From contig JBBBWG010010223.1 of the NCBI GenBank assembly GCA_037176905.1, forward strand, positions 25,786-89,785: 64,000 nucleotides of DNA, in the 5' to 3' direction. The DNA is from Azolla pinnata (Eukaryota > Streptophyta > Polypodiopsida > Salviniales > Salviniaceae). The notes below the pieces were generated by a model that made no database searches, was not told the DNA's origin, and was given only the letters and a program-made list of their open reading frames with translations. Both the position numbers and the translations under genes were made by a program. Shown piece by piece: positions 35,801-49,541 of the stretch. The number at the start of each line of letters is the position of its first letter. Positions within the stretch are counted from its first letter, which is position 1.

Positions 35801-38800
35801 AAAAATGAAGAAAGAATAAGATGTAAGAAATGTGAAGAGAAACATGGAATAGTAATAAATAATCAACTAATGGGACATACTTATACAGATGAGTGACATC
35901 ACTCCAGTGCTAATCCCTTGAAATTCAAGAATACTATGCAAGCTACTCCCAACCTTAACAAGGGGTGTGAAATTACTTACCATGGAGTTCAAGTTACAAA
36001 ATTGAACCAAGACATCAACTTGACTTGTGGTTGTACATTTTATGTATTAATACTCAGAAGACCAGTGAAAAATGAATATATAAATGCATATAAAAAAGAG
36101 TATTTGATCCTGTATAATGAAGAAGTGAATAGAACATGAATCAGACTCCACATAATATAAATGAACATCTGCAAGCCACCTGAAACGAAGATACATTATT
36201 TTGCACAGATACAGGATGAATTAACTTACAAAGCACAAGTAATTCAGGATGTATCACAATATCCACAAACAACAGAGAACCCTGAATTAGATCATAGACC
36301 ATATACCATTCTAGTAAAAATACGTCCAGATCTACTGTGAATTTCGATGAAGTAAGTGTCAGTTGTATACTGGTATAACAATTCACATACTTATGCATAA
36401 CAAAGAAATTCCGATAAAACAAATATTGAAGTACAGGAAAACCAACCCTGCGAGGATCATACTGAATCTCCTTATGCTTTCCGCAGTCTATGACATATAC
36501 CACATCCTCAATTGTTATACTCGTCTCTGCAATGTCTGTTGCTACCACAACCTGATGAACAAGATTGATCAAATTGTAATCGCAAGACTGAGAAAAATTT
36601 TAAAAACCAGAAAGTAAATGTATCTGCATATTTCAGCCAGATTTTGCGAGGACAGTTGAACAACTCATCCCGTGCACTTCAATGACAACCAAGACAAGGT
36701 TTTTATTCATAGTCAGCAGTACAAAGTCAAGATATGCAATGAGCAAGATATCTAATCTAGACTTCTCAGCTTGGTGAACTGACAGAAGGATTACATCCAT
36801 GAGATAATCGTTCTATCTACTAGAACTGAGGACAGTGCAGTAAAGCAAATTGTAAATATCATAGCTTCATTGTAGCAGAGTATATTGTAAATATCATAAT
36901 TTTCTGGAAGGGGCACGTTGATATCTTGATCACGTTGGAAGCAATGAGTTTTTATCAAGGCAAATATGACTTATTTGGGTCCAGTCTGCCGTTTATAGGA
37001 GAAAACATTTGTTGGCAGATTTAAGCCACTGATTTGAATTGGTTATAGTACAGTTGGGTTTGCTCTAGAGAGCTTTGGCTCAAAAGAAACTCTCTATAGG
37101 GTAAACAGAAAAACAAAATATGCTACATCTAATTACCTAGTAGATGACCTCGACCACCAAAATATCCTATCCACCAACATACCCTACCCCGATTTAATCA
37201 TAAAAAATAATCCAATCAATTTAAAAATTAACTATCAACACCATAATCACCACAGAGTTGGGGCCCTAGATCAGTTTTTAATTGTGTTATTGAGATAAGA
37301 GGCCACTACCTATTAAAAATAATGATGGATTTATTGTGACAGAGACATTGGTATTGAAACAACAAACAACAAACATCCTTAATTGAAGATGATAGTGAAT
37401 AAGCAATGATCGATAGAAAATACTAAGTTCTAATCCATTGTTGAAACACCTATCTCACCATCTACTGATCATTAACTGCAACATGAAATGCATATACATG
37501 ATCAGAGATAAAGGATGGATGCATGATGAGCACTGACAAGCAACAGACAAGCTGATGTACAAGTTTGTGGAGGTAGAATGGTTTGCTATATTTGGATCCA
37601 TTCGAATTCCTAGAGAAATTCACCCAAAGATAGCGAATGAATGCACCTAAACCCTAACTGCTACAGTGGGGGACATCAATGATGCTTGCACTGTTCAGGA
37701 ATTTGTATACACTCGTGCAACATCAACAAGACAAATTATATTAACTAGATCACTAGACATTAAGCCCAAAATAGGGCAAATAACGGTACATTGGGGACAT
37801 CACTGATGCTTGCACTATTAAGGAATCTGTATACACTCTTGCAAAGTCTACAAGCTAGATAATTTTCAGTTTTTCATTGTTTCTAGTTCAATAAATTATA
37901 TTAACTAGATCAGTAGACATTAAGCCCAAAATAGGGCAAGTAACTAGCAGAATACCCTTAAAAGAGTATCGACAAGCATCCTTTAAATATCAATAAAAAA
38001 AGTGTATCCCAGCTGTTGAAGGCATAGAAGACACTCATTTTGAGAAAGCCACCACAATATAATTGTTCACAAGCACTCTAAATCGGGCATCTTTGTTAGG
38101 AATCTAACCTTACGAACACCAGCAGGGGGTATCTCAAAAGCCTTCTGTTGCTCAATAACAGAAACAGAAGAATGCAAAGGGATTATCCAATCTGCCGCCA
38201 CACCACTGAAATGTTCTGAGCCAGACAATCTGTCTACTAGCGAAAAAATGTCGCCAATACCCTGCATCATATGGTCAGAAAATAGAAAAATAGCTTCAAA
38301 TAAATAGTTATTAGATATTAGCTTCAGTTTATGTGACAGATTTTCTTTCCAGTGTTACATTAACGGTCTATGTCATTTTCGGTTTGAGAATCATACAATT
38401 GAAAATAAGATGGAAAAATGACAAGGGCTTCTTAATGTAAACCCAAATTGCTAATTGTGCAATTTTCACACAAACTTCAAAGTTCAAACCGAAAAAATAG
38501 GTAAAGCGTATCCTCCCTCAAATGATCAAAAGTGATCAATGATCCATTTGTCAAAAAGTAAGAGCATAGAACATGTTAACTACCCAAATATAAAATGTTG
38601 GATGTAGCTTTTTACATTGTCCATGCTTTGACCCATCTAACAGTTGCAGGTCAGTGATGCAGAAATTCCTAGAGTGTAAGTTAAATAGCTAGATGACAGT
38701 AATCTTATAGAAGTTTACAAGCAGTTTTATACCCTAACGGAGACTAAGGCAGAATTAAGAGAATGGAAACATTATGAAGGGTAATGCTCAAATAATGCTT

Positions 38801-41800
38801 AATGCTTTCAATTATCTTTAAACATTATATGCTGACGGAATGGTACAAGATGGCATATATGGTTACACAATATAGAAAATCATATGAACATTATCAGAGG
38901 GTAATGCTCAAATAATGCTTAATGCTTTCAATTATCTTTGAACATTATCTGCTAATTGAATGATACAATTAGTATCAACATGGCATACATGGTTACAGAA
39001 TATATAAAGTCATATGAATTTTTATCATATCTAATCGCTGTTCAGTTAGTTGTATATGGAACTACAGTTGCCAGTACAAAGATTGAAGGAAACTTACTGG
39101 TAGAAACACCAGAATTGCTCCATCAGCATTTGTCTGATCAATATGAACTACTAGATCCTCAAGAATATCAAGATCTATGACATCTTCATTGAGAATGATC
39201 TAATAAAGTTATACAAAAAACAGAAGAAACGAATAGACATGTAAGTAAATTGTAACGTTAACGTATTTCGGTTATTAAATATCCCTACTGTCAACAGAAA
39301 TCAAAACACAAACCAAATTATCCTTTGTTCTCTGACTATAACCATTGTACAGGGAGTCGTCATACATTGGGTTGACTTCCTCGTCCTCAAACATATCCGC
39401 ACCCCATTCAGATTGAATGATATTTCTCCTCCCCTTGCTGCTACTCAGAAGGGCTTGAGGGAACTTCTGCAGAAGTATGTTACTATGAAATTCTGTGACA
39501 AATTCTTTAACAAATTCATGTGGTGAAAAGAATATACACACTTTTTTGGTATAAAGTGGACTGCTAGCCAGTGACGCAGGAGAATCTGATGCAAGAAGAT
39601 ACTGTAACATCTCATAAACATCTTCTAGGTACATTGTATCCACAGGAAATGTGCGTCCTTCTACATTGATAACAGGACAATTCCAAAAATACTTTGAAAA
39701 CATGGTAGCATCCACCGTGGCTGACCTGTTATATTAGATATAATTAGTTCCAGAAAGGCTGTAAGCAAATGTTATTCAGAATTCAAAGAAGATATAGTGC
39801 ACACTGCCCACATTAAAATCACTTTCAATGGGACATGGCCAGAAGCTCTTCTTCTCTCAATCAAATCCTTCAAAATTATGAGTGTGAAATCCCCCTGCAA
39901 AACATAAGCGAGATTGTTAGTGAAGGGCTTTGATAGAAGATGCAGTATCCAGTACTCAAAACTTCTTGCACAAACCAAAATTGAGCGTTCATGGACTTCA
40001 TCAACAATCACATGCGACACTCCTGTAAGGTCTTTGTCACCCTAACCAGAAAGCAACATGATTGATAAGAACACATGAAGAAAGAGGGACAATTAATGAA
40101 CTGATGTGACATTATTAAATTTGTATATATAACATTCTTCAGGACAGTGTCAATATCATGACATATTGAAGTGTTAAGTATCATCAAGAATAAGCGTAAT
40201 ACATTCAGCTCAATGTATCAATATGCTATAATTATTTCAAGCCTACTTACAGATAGTCTCCGGAGTAAGATTCCTGTAGTACAAAATAAAAGTTTCGTTT
40301 CATTGGTCCTGCATGGGAATTTTAAAATAGCAAATTTAGATTTCAAAGAAAGAAAGCCTTGCAGCATCAAAAGAAAATGAAGGGTAAGAACTAGTTATGG
40401 TTCTATTGACACAATTTATTGGAAAATATATGCGGGCCATAAGTTTTTATTTCAAATTTAGATTCATTACCGAGCACTATCAAGGCGCACTTGATACCCC
40501 ACTAAGGATCCGCTATTGCCAGGGGCACCATCTCCTTGCTCTCTTGCAACTCTTTGCGCAATGGATATTGCCTAACAATACAATGAAAACCATAATTATA
40601 TCCAGACATAAGATAATGAAAAGAGCTGTACGACTCAATTGGAATTTCAAACGTACTGCTAAACGCCTTGGCTGGGTGCAGACAATATTGCAAATGGCAC
40701 CCTGCTTTGTACTGATAAGATCCTCAAGAATATATTGAGGTACCTAAATTTTGGGGGAAAAGAGGAATCTACAAAATTATTTTAAAGTATTTAACCTAAA
40801 AATGCTAAGAATCAAAACAACTGAAACAAAAATTCATTCTAACATTTCTACAGTAACTTTATTAATATAGCAGATTCTACACATGACTTGCACTTTTACA
40901 GAATATGATTAAGATTCATCAGCAGTACAGAATACGCGTCAAAAAGATGCATAATATACTGACTGATCTTGAGTATTCTTTATTTTTCTCAAACACGACA
41001 ATATAATGAAAGCCTCTTGAAAGTATAGGAAAAAATGATATCATCACCTGAGTAGTCTTTCCTGATCCAGTTTCACCACTGATAACTACTACTTCATTAT
41101 TACGAATTTGGTCAACCACATGAGTTTTGACGGCAAAGATTGGAAGCGAATTTCGGGACCAGAGCATTTCCTGCTTGTCGCAGTAAACTTGTAAAGAATA
41201 GCAGGATGCAATGCACAAAATGAAATCAAGAAATCAACAGGTAAGGACATATTAGCCTCAGTTGATATAAACTTAACAGAGGGACTCCAGATAATATTTG
41301 TCAGATAAGCATATCTCAAACAACATTAAACTTAAGCTTACAGCCATGTGTATATAGGTCACCTATCTTTCTGATGCAGAAGAACTCATCAAACCAATGT
41401 GGCATTAAAAACACATGATGTAGTTAAGTTCATAGGATATGAAATATATGGACTAAGTAACACTGTTGAAGCATAGTTATAATCAGTAATGGATATGCTT
41501 TGCATGCTCAACATTCAAGAAACATGTTTTCTATCATTATCGATACCTTCCAAGACTTCGTTTTCATTCTCTCTTCATATTTCAGGAAGAGGGCCTGACT
41601 CTCTTCATCTTCATGAAATCCTTGCCCTGAAAGATCGACTATAAAGGTCACAAAATATTTTACTGGATGCATAAACCAAACAACCAAATGTATATAAACT
41701 ATGCAATGTCTTAACATCCTCTTAAACAAACTCACTCTTTCCTCGATGTCCAACCATCCCCGCAAATTGTTTCACTGACTCACGAATGCTGCTATACTCT

Positions 41801-44800
41801 TCATGTGTAGATGCACGCACACCTGTGGGCTGGATTTGTTCCGGCTTCTTTAAAGTTAGCATAAGTGAATCAACGAAAGCTTCCCTACGCTCAGATTCTA
41901 AGGCCTGATTCATGTCTCCTTCAGAACCTGTCACAGGTATAGAATGCTCAAGCCTTGATAAATAATACACAATTTTATTTCACAGATGCACCATACCTTC
42001 CACATGCCATTGTAATATCATTGACCGGTAAGGGTCTGGAATCATATTATAAAGGGGAAGATCTGGAAACAAACAGAACAGAGCCCATAGTGCAGCTGCA
42101 TTTTGTGCTTCCTGATGTTTGCATGGAAACAGTAATGTATGAATACAAGTGAACCCAATGAACTTTAATTATGTCAACGACTACAGTATGTTAAAGGATT
42201 ACTTCAGCAGTATGAAAACCCGATGTATTTTGTGGGACACTATATATAGTTACCCCTCCAACTTTCTTCCCTTTCCCACGACCAGAGCTAGGTCGGGTAA
42301 TGCTGACATTATACATGTAAAATTCAAATTTCCCGGAAGCCCTCTCATACTTGGGTACATCCCATCCACTTTTCTGGCACTGTTGTTGTAGTATTGCCTT
42401 TGGTAATCTCTGCATACTGGAAGCCTGACATTGACGTTATTCATTGTATAGCTAACAGACTTTATTCTGATGTTACTGTAAATCAAGAGGACAAATTACC
42501 TGTGTTTCATGCTTCTTCTCCTTTTGGGAAACAAGTCTCTTTCCCGATACATCTCCTCCCTGTCTCACCCAAGATGCTGCACTCGCTTTCCTTTGTATTT
42601 CCACAATGCTTGCAGGCAAGTGCGAATCTGTTTCACCCTCATCGAACATTCCAAAAATATCATCCTCTGGTTCAGAGAGAACTTTATCAAGATCACCTTC
42701 CATTTTCATTCCATGAAGACGTGGTTGAGTACTCTCCAGCTCTGAACTTTCTTTCTTGGTACTAGCACAGATTACATTTTCCTGTTGGCTAATATTCCCT
42801 ACAATCTCATCTGCAGTGCACATGAACACCGTATCTTTGCCATCCTCCACCAAATGAGTTGCATTTGCTTCAAAACCCTTCTCTGTCAATAAGGTCTCCT
42901 CAGATAAACCTGCAAAAAACTCGTCTTCTCACTCACCCCATCAATGCAAACTATAATGTGCTCTACTCAGCCTAACTGAAAAGAATCGTGTATCAGCTGC
43001 ACATATTCTGCTAATTTTCTCCCGAGAAAATTTATAGCGAGGCATAAGAAATCGCGCCTCACATGTGTACTTGTGGATTTAATTGACCAACATCTGGAAG
43101 AAGATAGTTAGCATAAATTGGAAAAGTACAGGAGCTACTTATAAGAGCTTTGGAATGGACCTGTATCCAAACCTAGCTCCTCTTGGACAGGCCTTTGGTT
43201 TTCTTGACATGTTGGCCGTATTTGCATTCTTTCATGCATGGCAGTAAAAGGGCAACAACCCCTGACTTGTTGCATTAATTATATAGCAGAGAGATTCAAT
43301 AATATATACTAAGGAGAAAATCTGGAGTATTAAAAACGAGATTTCAGAAAGTTCGTACTTCTAGATTTAGCGTTGCCCTGTATCCGTGATTAAAGGTTCT
43401 ATACCTAAAGAAGCAATCTCCTCTTTAAGTTTCTTGATAGTTTTCCCTAGACTAAGCTGCTTTTCCCTATCTCCCTTTTGCTTTGCATCGATTGCAGCAG
43501 TTTTGGCAGCTTGAAACTCAACTGCAATTGCAATGGCTCTTTTGACAGGATCAGTAACCTACCAAAAGTATATACATCTTAGTTGTGGTAGCTCATCTTC
43601 TTGACCTATCAGTTATCATCAAGATTCATACATACAGATGGAATATGCCTGCAATGCTCCTTAGCTTTATTATCTGCCAATACCTGAAGGACAATAATAT
43701 TTAGAGATGGTATTATTCCCAAAAGGAATGTTAATAATTATAACCAACCGGTAATTAAAAAAATAGGCATCAAACGAGTTACAGTTCAAGGATTGCTCTA
43801 TTATATACTGAAAAGGAGATCCCACTCCATCTATCTTGATAGATAGTGCACGAAGATAAAAAAGAGATAGCTTCCAAGCAGCAACTTATGTTACTTGAGA
43901 AGAAAATACCAAGCTAGTTTTTTTGCTGGACAACTCTTCTAAACTTAAACTACGGGTGTGAGAAACGCTACTGGTCTATCCCGTGACATGACTGATATAG
44001 CTATCCCATCAAATGAACCTAAAGAAAAAAAACACAGGCTCTTTAATACCCAATCCACCTGTATTGACGGTATCTAATAAAACTTCCGTTTCCTCACACA
44101 TGCTTGCTACAACTAGATAACAGACATTTTAACCATAGAAATCAGAGAAAAATGCTAGAATTGAAGCATAAACCTCCCAATCTGAATCAATATCACTGTT
44201 ATCTGATGAGCTTCCACTTCGTCCCTCCTCCTATCATACATGAAATAGAGGTTTATTTACGTTACATGATTAAAGGATTACTTGTTATAGCATTTCACTG
44301 GAAGATGGTACCATGTATTTTCGAATCCACTCTGCTTGCATTTTCATCTCCTTCTCTGAACTGATTTCTCTGACCAATGGGGCAAGATTAACTTCTTGCT
44401 GATACTCTTGTTTGATTGTTTCAGAGGCAGCTGATGGTGGGGAAACCCAATCTTTTCTAGCAACAGTGAGCAATTGTACAGATGAACCTGGGATATATAC
44501 ACGTATATAAGAATTGATGGTACAGTAATAAATAAGAACCATATACACATTGCAGAGACTGCATGATAACCCAAATTTCACATCTTATTTATTTGTCTTG
44601 GCTCTCCAAAATTATATATCTAGATATTACATTTTCTTAAAATCATATCATTGGCATTCATTCAGGAGATAAGAAATTAGTTTCTTGGCAAGCATCATAG
44701 ATACAATCCTCACTAATGGTGTCTACACATGTCTATTCCCAAATGTCTACAAAAAATATCCTTGACATTCTCTATTTATTGACTGGAATGATATCACTGA

Positions 44801-47800
44801 GTACATATTTTTAGTGTAATAGATCTTGTCTGCATGGAAACACACCCCTAGAAAACGTGCCATTTGGTAAGAAAGGACAGTTGCAACAGAAGCACAAGGC
44901 ATCATTTAGATCAGACATTGAATTCCAGCATTCAAGTACTAGAGTTGAAGAGCTCGGATATGTAAAGGCTATATGGACGTCTTAGGTAATAATGATGGTG
45001 ATGGAAGAACTGGATACACCATAATTTTGTGATGTTGCTTTTTGATAAGATAAACTTAATGTTTCTGCTCGTTTTACCGATCCCTTGCTAGTACTTCTCA
45101 AAACTCAAATTTGTTGCTGATTGCTTTAGAATTCTTCATATATAGCACTTTCTGCAACATGTCAAGATGAAAGTTCTATTGGAAACTACAATGATATTTT
45201 GCTTGCAATATTTCTTCAGTTGAAAAACAATTCTGAGAACATGACAACATTTTCTACCCATACTTGGAAAAGTTTATGTTGTCATTTTTGAGAGTTTCCT
45301 TTTTATTGCAAGAAACTTGCAAATTGATTCAATGACTGGCCTTTCATGCACCATGCAAAAGCATTCTTGTAAGCTACGTGAAATTATCACACCTTCAATT
45401 TCCTCCAACGCGACTCTGCTGGAGGAATACTTTTTGGGCAGCTCATGTCCAGGTATATTGAAGCAAAGCCAGTCAAGAACCATTTCCAATGTAGCGTTTT
45501 CCTATCCAAGAGATTGGGTATTGAGTTAAAAAAATATAAGGAAAGAAATATAGTATAGCCTACAATAGATATTGAATTCTCATCTTTCTGGCAACATAGA
45601 ACTGGCTATAAACAATCACACGATACTACCAAACAAGTTATGATGCATCACACCCTCAGAGGCTGAATGAATATATTGGAAATAAATAAATTATTTTCAA
45701 ACAAACAAGGGGGGAAAGATTTTATCCATTGCCAGAAGTACCCACTAAGCTAAGAGAAAGGAAATCATCTGAAAATCCAATAGTAATAGTGAGCAAAAGC
45801 ATATTAGGCAAAGAAAAGGGAAGGAGCCCCAGAAGACAAGGGTCACTTTCAAAGGCCCCATGCAGGGGAAGAGAATAGAATAGAAATTTTAATGTCCACA
45901 AAGAGGCCAATTTTGACCCATGGGAGAACTTGAAGTGCAGGAACCCTTCCTCGAGTGATTCTATGAAGTTTTCGAAGATCTGAACAAAGAAGGTGATAGT
46001 ACCATAGATCTTTCCTGGAAAGTTTGACTACTGTTACAAAATGTGGATACCATGTTTGAATAGTAATTGCATTACATGACTAAGTGGGGCTAAACCCACA
46101 CTGAAGTATTCCTCTGTGACTAATAGCTCACCGCGAGTACCATGAGAAAAAAGTGAAAGGTAGGGCAATAGAAAAACCTGAACGAAGCCGAGAAAATCCA
46201 GCAAAGCTAGTAATGTTCAATGGAATGCATAAACAAAGCCAAGAAAGCACTGCAGCTTTCAGAGAAAATCTACTAATATTAACACACATGAACCCTTGAG
46301 TGAAGGTTCGGATTGTTGGCTCTAACTTTAGCACTTTCCACTGCAATGGCATAGCTTTGCATAAACACCATTAGGTGTAATTAGGTGAAGGCACAACAAA
46401 GTACAATATTCAGCATTGTTCCTATATGACCTGAAACCGAGTGATCTAGCCACACGTAGGTTGATCAAGCTCTTCCCAGAGGCCTTGAAGGAGTAAACTC
46501 ACGTATGTGGCATCAAGATAAGCAAAGGTCCATGAGGATGAAGAAAACAATAACGTGAAACAAAACTTGACAAGAAAATAACCACTAAACTTCAAAGGAT
46601 GCCTTCACACTTTGGTTAATTCTATGCATTCAACAAGAGAATGGCTTAATGAAAACATGGAGATTATGAATGATGAAATGACGAGACTCTAACTGTTATG
46701 AGCGTAGCCATAGAATGAATCATTCAATTATCATTCGCATTCATGTTTGAGAATGCTTCAATCAAACGTGTATGATAAATGGTCTCAAAGTTGGATTTGA
46801 ATCATCCGTTTGAAAGTATAAATAATTATAAAATTGTTTATAAATAAAATAATAAAAATGGCAATAGATTAAAGTTATAAAAAAACAACCATAAATTAAA
46901 ATTATAGATAACGATCATAAATTAAAATGATGAAAAATAAGCATAAATTAAGACTATGAAAAATGATTCTTTTTATATTTTAAAACTAAACGCCTTACGA
47001 AGTTGACATATATCATGTCTATAACAATCGTATTCTTTAATTATAACATAATATTAATCGTTTTGAAATTTAGTTAAGTGGAGAAACAATTGACACCATT
47101 ATTCTAGTTGTTATTTCAACATGTTTCCCAGTGAGCTATTACTCACTAATAGTGTTTCATTCTCTTGCATCTACCCTACCACAAATCCTTGTGGTCTAAG
47201 CTTTTCAAGCAATTGTATGTAAAATATTAGCAATTGCATTGCCAATTGATCACAGTTGTCATGCTACGTCCCATAGCAAAATTTATCAGTAGTCTTGAGC
47301 ATTAGGCATGACCAAACTGAGTTCCTTATATTATGTGAAAAAATGTATCAATTTACATCTCATCAGTTCCATTTGATTCTTGACAATGACGAAAGCAATT
47401 CTGTTTACAACTAGCAAAGCAAGTAGAGAAACAATGGGCATTTCGGAGACTTAGCTCCACACATAGATACATGAAAAAGATTGTTCTTGGACAGGTATTT
47501 CAGAGATCTCTCCAGAAAGAAGAAAGACAGGAGAAGGTGACTTACCGAAGCTACTGCTGAGAGAGCGAGCTCGACCTGAGCATTCGAGAAACCTTCGGAA
47601 GCCAGGTTGTCGTAGATGGTGCGGAATCGTTTGGAAACCTGTTTCTTTTGAAGATCGGAGAGGGCATCCTGCCTGGTATCGGGGCGAGGAGGAGGAGGAG
47701 GATGACGATGAGGTTCCTCTTTCTCTTCCTCTCTTGTGAACAACGAGGGGGAGGAGGAGGAGGAGGCCGAGAATGGGGAGGCAGCGGCCTTGTTGTTCTG

Positions 47801-47953
47801 GAGGAGGCGTCGGAGGCGTTGTTCATTGTCGGCGGATATGGTGACCCTAGCTGCGCCATCTCTGATGGGAGGGCGGCCAGAAGCGCCTCCGCCTCCGCCA
47901 TCGCCGCTTCCTTTCTTTCTGATGCTGGAGCTCTCCTTCTTCTTGGGCCCCAT
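32897..47953 (-). CDS. DExH-box RNA helicase, DExH7/DHX29 type
   Basis: More than 30 short exons run from ATG 47953 to the stop at 32899-32897. Exon 1 (47953-47546) reads [10 protein letters not shown], then [15 protein letters not shown] and a UBA-like [16 protein letters not shown], as in plant DExH7. Helicase motifs are all visible: [11 protein letters not shown] (about 41050-41090), Ia CTQPRR (40670), [11 protein letters not shown] (39990), III SAT (39715), [12 protein letters not shown] (36510-36550; exon 36551 down) and [10 protein letters not shown] (35650). The HA2/ratchet and OB regions follow ([20 protein letters not shown]). The tail [20 protein letters not shown] is typical of DHX29. 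DHX29 binds the 40S subunit and helps scanning through structured 5' UTRs; some plant members are annotated as chloroplastic. Intron 1 is 2.0 kb. I list one transcript span; internal borders beyond those quoted are approximate. Confidence 0.92.
37668..37945. repeat. Tandem duplication, about 130 bp, in a helicase intron
   Basis: The phrase GGGGACATCAnTGATGCTTGCACT, continuing to ATTAAGCCCAAAATAGGGCAA, occurs at about 37670-37780 and 37793-37940. It sits in the 1.55-kb intron between the exon ending at 38109 and that starting at 36551. Confidence 0.85.
38770..39015. repeat. Tandem duplication, about 120 bp, in a helicase intron
   Basis: The phrase GGGTAATGCTCAAATAATGC and its continuation recur at about 38778 and 38898, with a small insertion in the second copy. 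It is intronic. Confidence 0.85.
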
Positions 47954-47999
47954 GGCTCGAGCTCCTTCGTGTCTGTTCTTTCTCTTTCTCTTCTGCGCG

Positions 48000-48290
48000 T
48001 CTGTCTGTTCGCGGAGCTGATGACCAGTTTCACGAACACACAGATTAACGCGTAATTAACTGATTAAGACCGAGTCGACTAATTGTGACCTCGATTAACA
48101 TCAAATTAACTAGCTGACTAACGGTTGATCAATTGATTAACGCCTCATTAAGGCGTCGATCGATTAATCCGATTCTCAAAATTACTATCTTCTGTTAATC
48201 GAATGTGATACAGGGACTCGATTAGGATCAATTAGCAGGAAGCGATTAGAAATAAAATTGATTAATGCTGTAATAGCAGAAGTGTCGAGG
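48000..48290. promoter_or_regulatory. GATTAA/TTAATC-rich segment upstream of the helicase gene
   Basis: Directly upstream of the helicase start, a segment of about 250 bp contains many copies of GATTAA, TTAATC or AATTAACT in both orientations, with ATCGATTAAT-like palindromic arrangements. It may be homeodomain- or GT-type binding sites, or simply a degenerate repeat. A similar texture appears at 58.0-58.2 kb. Confidence 0.35.
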
Positions 48291-49398
48291 AGCTTGTAGG
48301 AATTTGGGCTTGGGACATGATAGGATTCGTACTATTTCACGCTGTGTGGTGACGTTTGAGGAGATAGTTTTAGAGTTCATGGCTCAACACACGTTCGAGG
48401 GACTCGCATGAAGCCCCCTCTCTCTCTTTGAGCAAGTGAAAGTCGTAGCTAATGCTGGATGCGATCTTCGAGCCTTCTTTTAGATAATTAATGATATGAT
48501 ATACAAAAAAACAATTGTCTCGAGGGCTACAAAAAAAACTACTTTCATTTGCTAAAGAAAAGAAAACAGACATATAATTTATTTATACCGGAAGAAACGA
48601 TTAAACTAGTTAATTAATCTCACATTTTGCTGATCTCTTACATGCATAATATCGATTATGCACACTTTAACACTCCTAGAAGCATTTTACATACAATACA
48701 TATTTATAAGTGATTAACAAATCGGGGAAAACGTACTTAATGCACTTAATCCTATATTAATACGAGAATATGCATGGAATCCAAATCATATACAGCATGC
48801 TTAACAAGCTTCAACGTTCAAATACTAGTTCACAGAGTCAATCTCATAGTTTTGGCTTTCCCAATCTTTCAAATTCAGCCTATATTTCTCAAGATGGTTC
48901 TCTTACTCAACCTAACAATTTGGAGTTTTTTGCGTTCTAGGTGTTAAGCTCACACATTCAAAATGAATGCCACCAATCCGTTAAAAGCATGGAAGGTCAC
49001 ATGATTGTTGTCTAGGAAGGTAAACAAGGTATATACACATACACTCACGCAAGGTTTTTCAGTTCTGAATAAGATTCTAATTGATCTGATCTGAAAGTTA
49101 ATCGGCAAGAAATGAAATTAATCTTCTTTTGAATCCCCGAATACAATAAGAAAGAAAGGCCGCAAACACACGGAAGCCTCCAATCCACATCCATAGATGA
49201 TGATCAGCCATTGCATATACTCCATGAACTGGCTAATTGTTAGTATTGCTTTTGATGATGACTCTTAACAGCAACCAACGATCAAAAACGTTACAGTTTC
49301 ACTCATTCAGCATATCAATATAGATAATAATAAAAAAGAATGCTTTTCCATCCTAAAAGAAGAGCCAGAAATCACCCTATCTATCTTTCCAGCAAATT
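48290..49398. other. Intergenic stretch, no gene seen
   Basis: AT-rich sequence between the helicase promoter side and the 3' end of the OEP64-like gene. No coding or RNA feature recognised. Confidence 0.5.
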
Positions 49399-49413
49399 GG
49401 GGGGGGGGGGGGG
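49399..49413. repeat. G15 homopolymer
   Basis: Fifteen consecutive G bases about 130 bp beyond the stop codon of the OEP64-like gene. Exact length is doubtful. Confidence 0.9.
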
Positions 49414-49541
49414 TGGAGATCCCTGACTCCACGCTGTACAAAAAGTCACTCAAACAAGACGGCACAGCACCAGTCAGCCAAAAGAATCGATGTGTAATGA
49501 TCAATCAATCAAGCCTCAAGATGGTACGAAAATTTTGCCCT

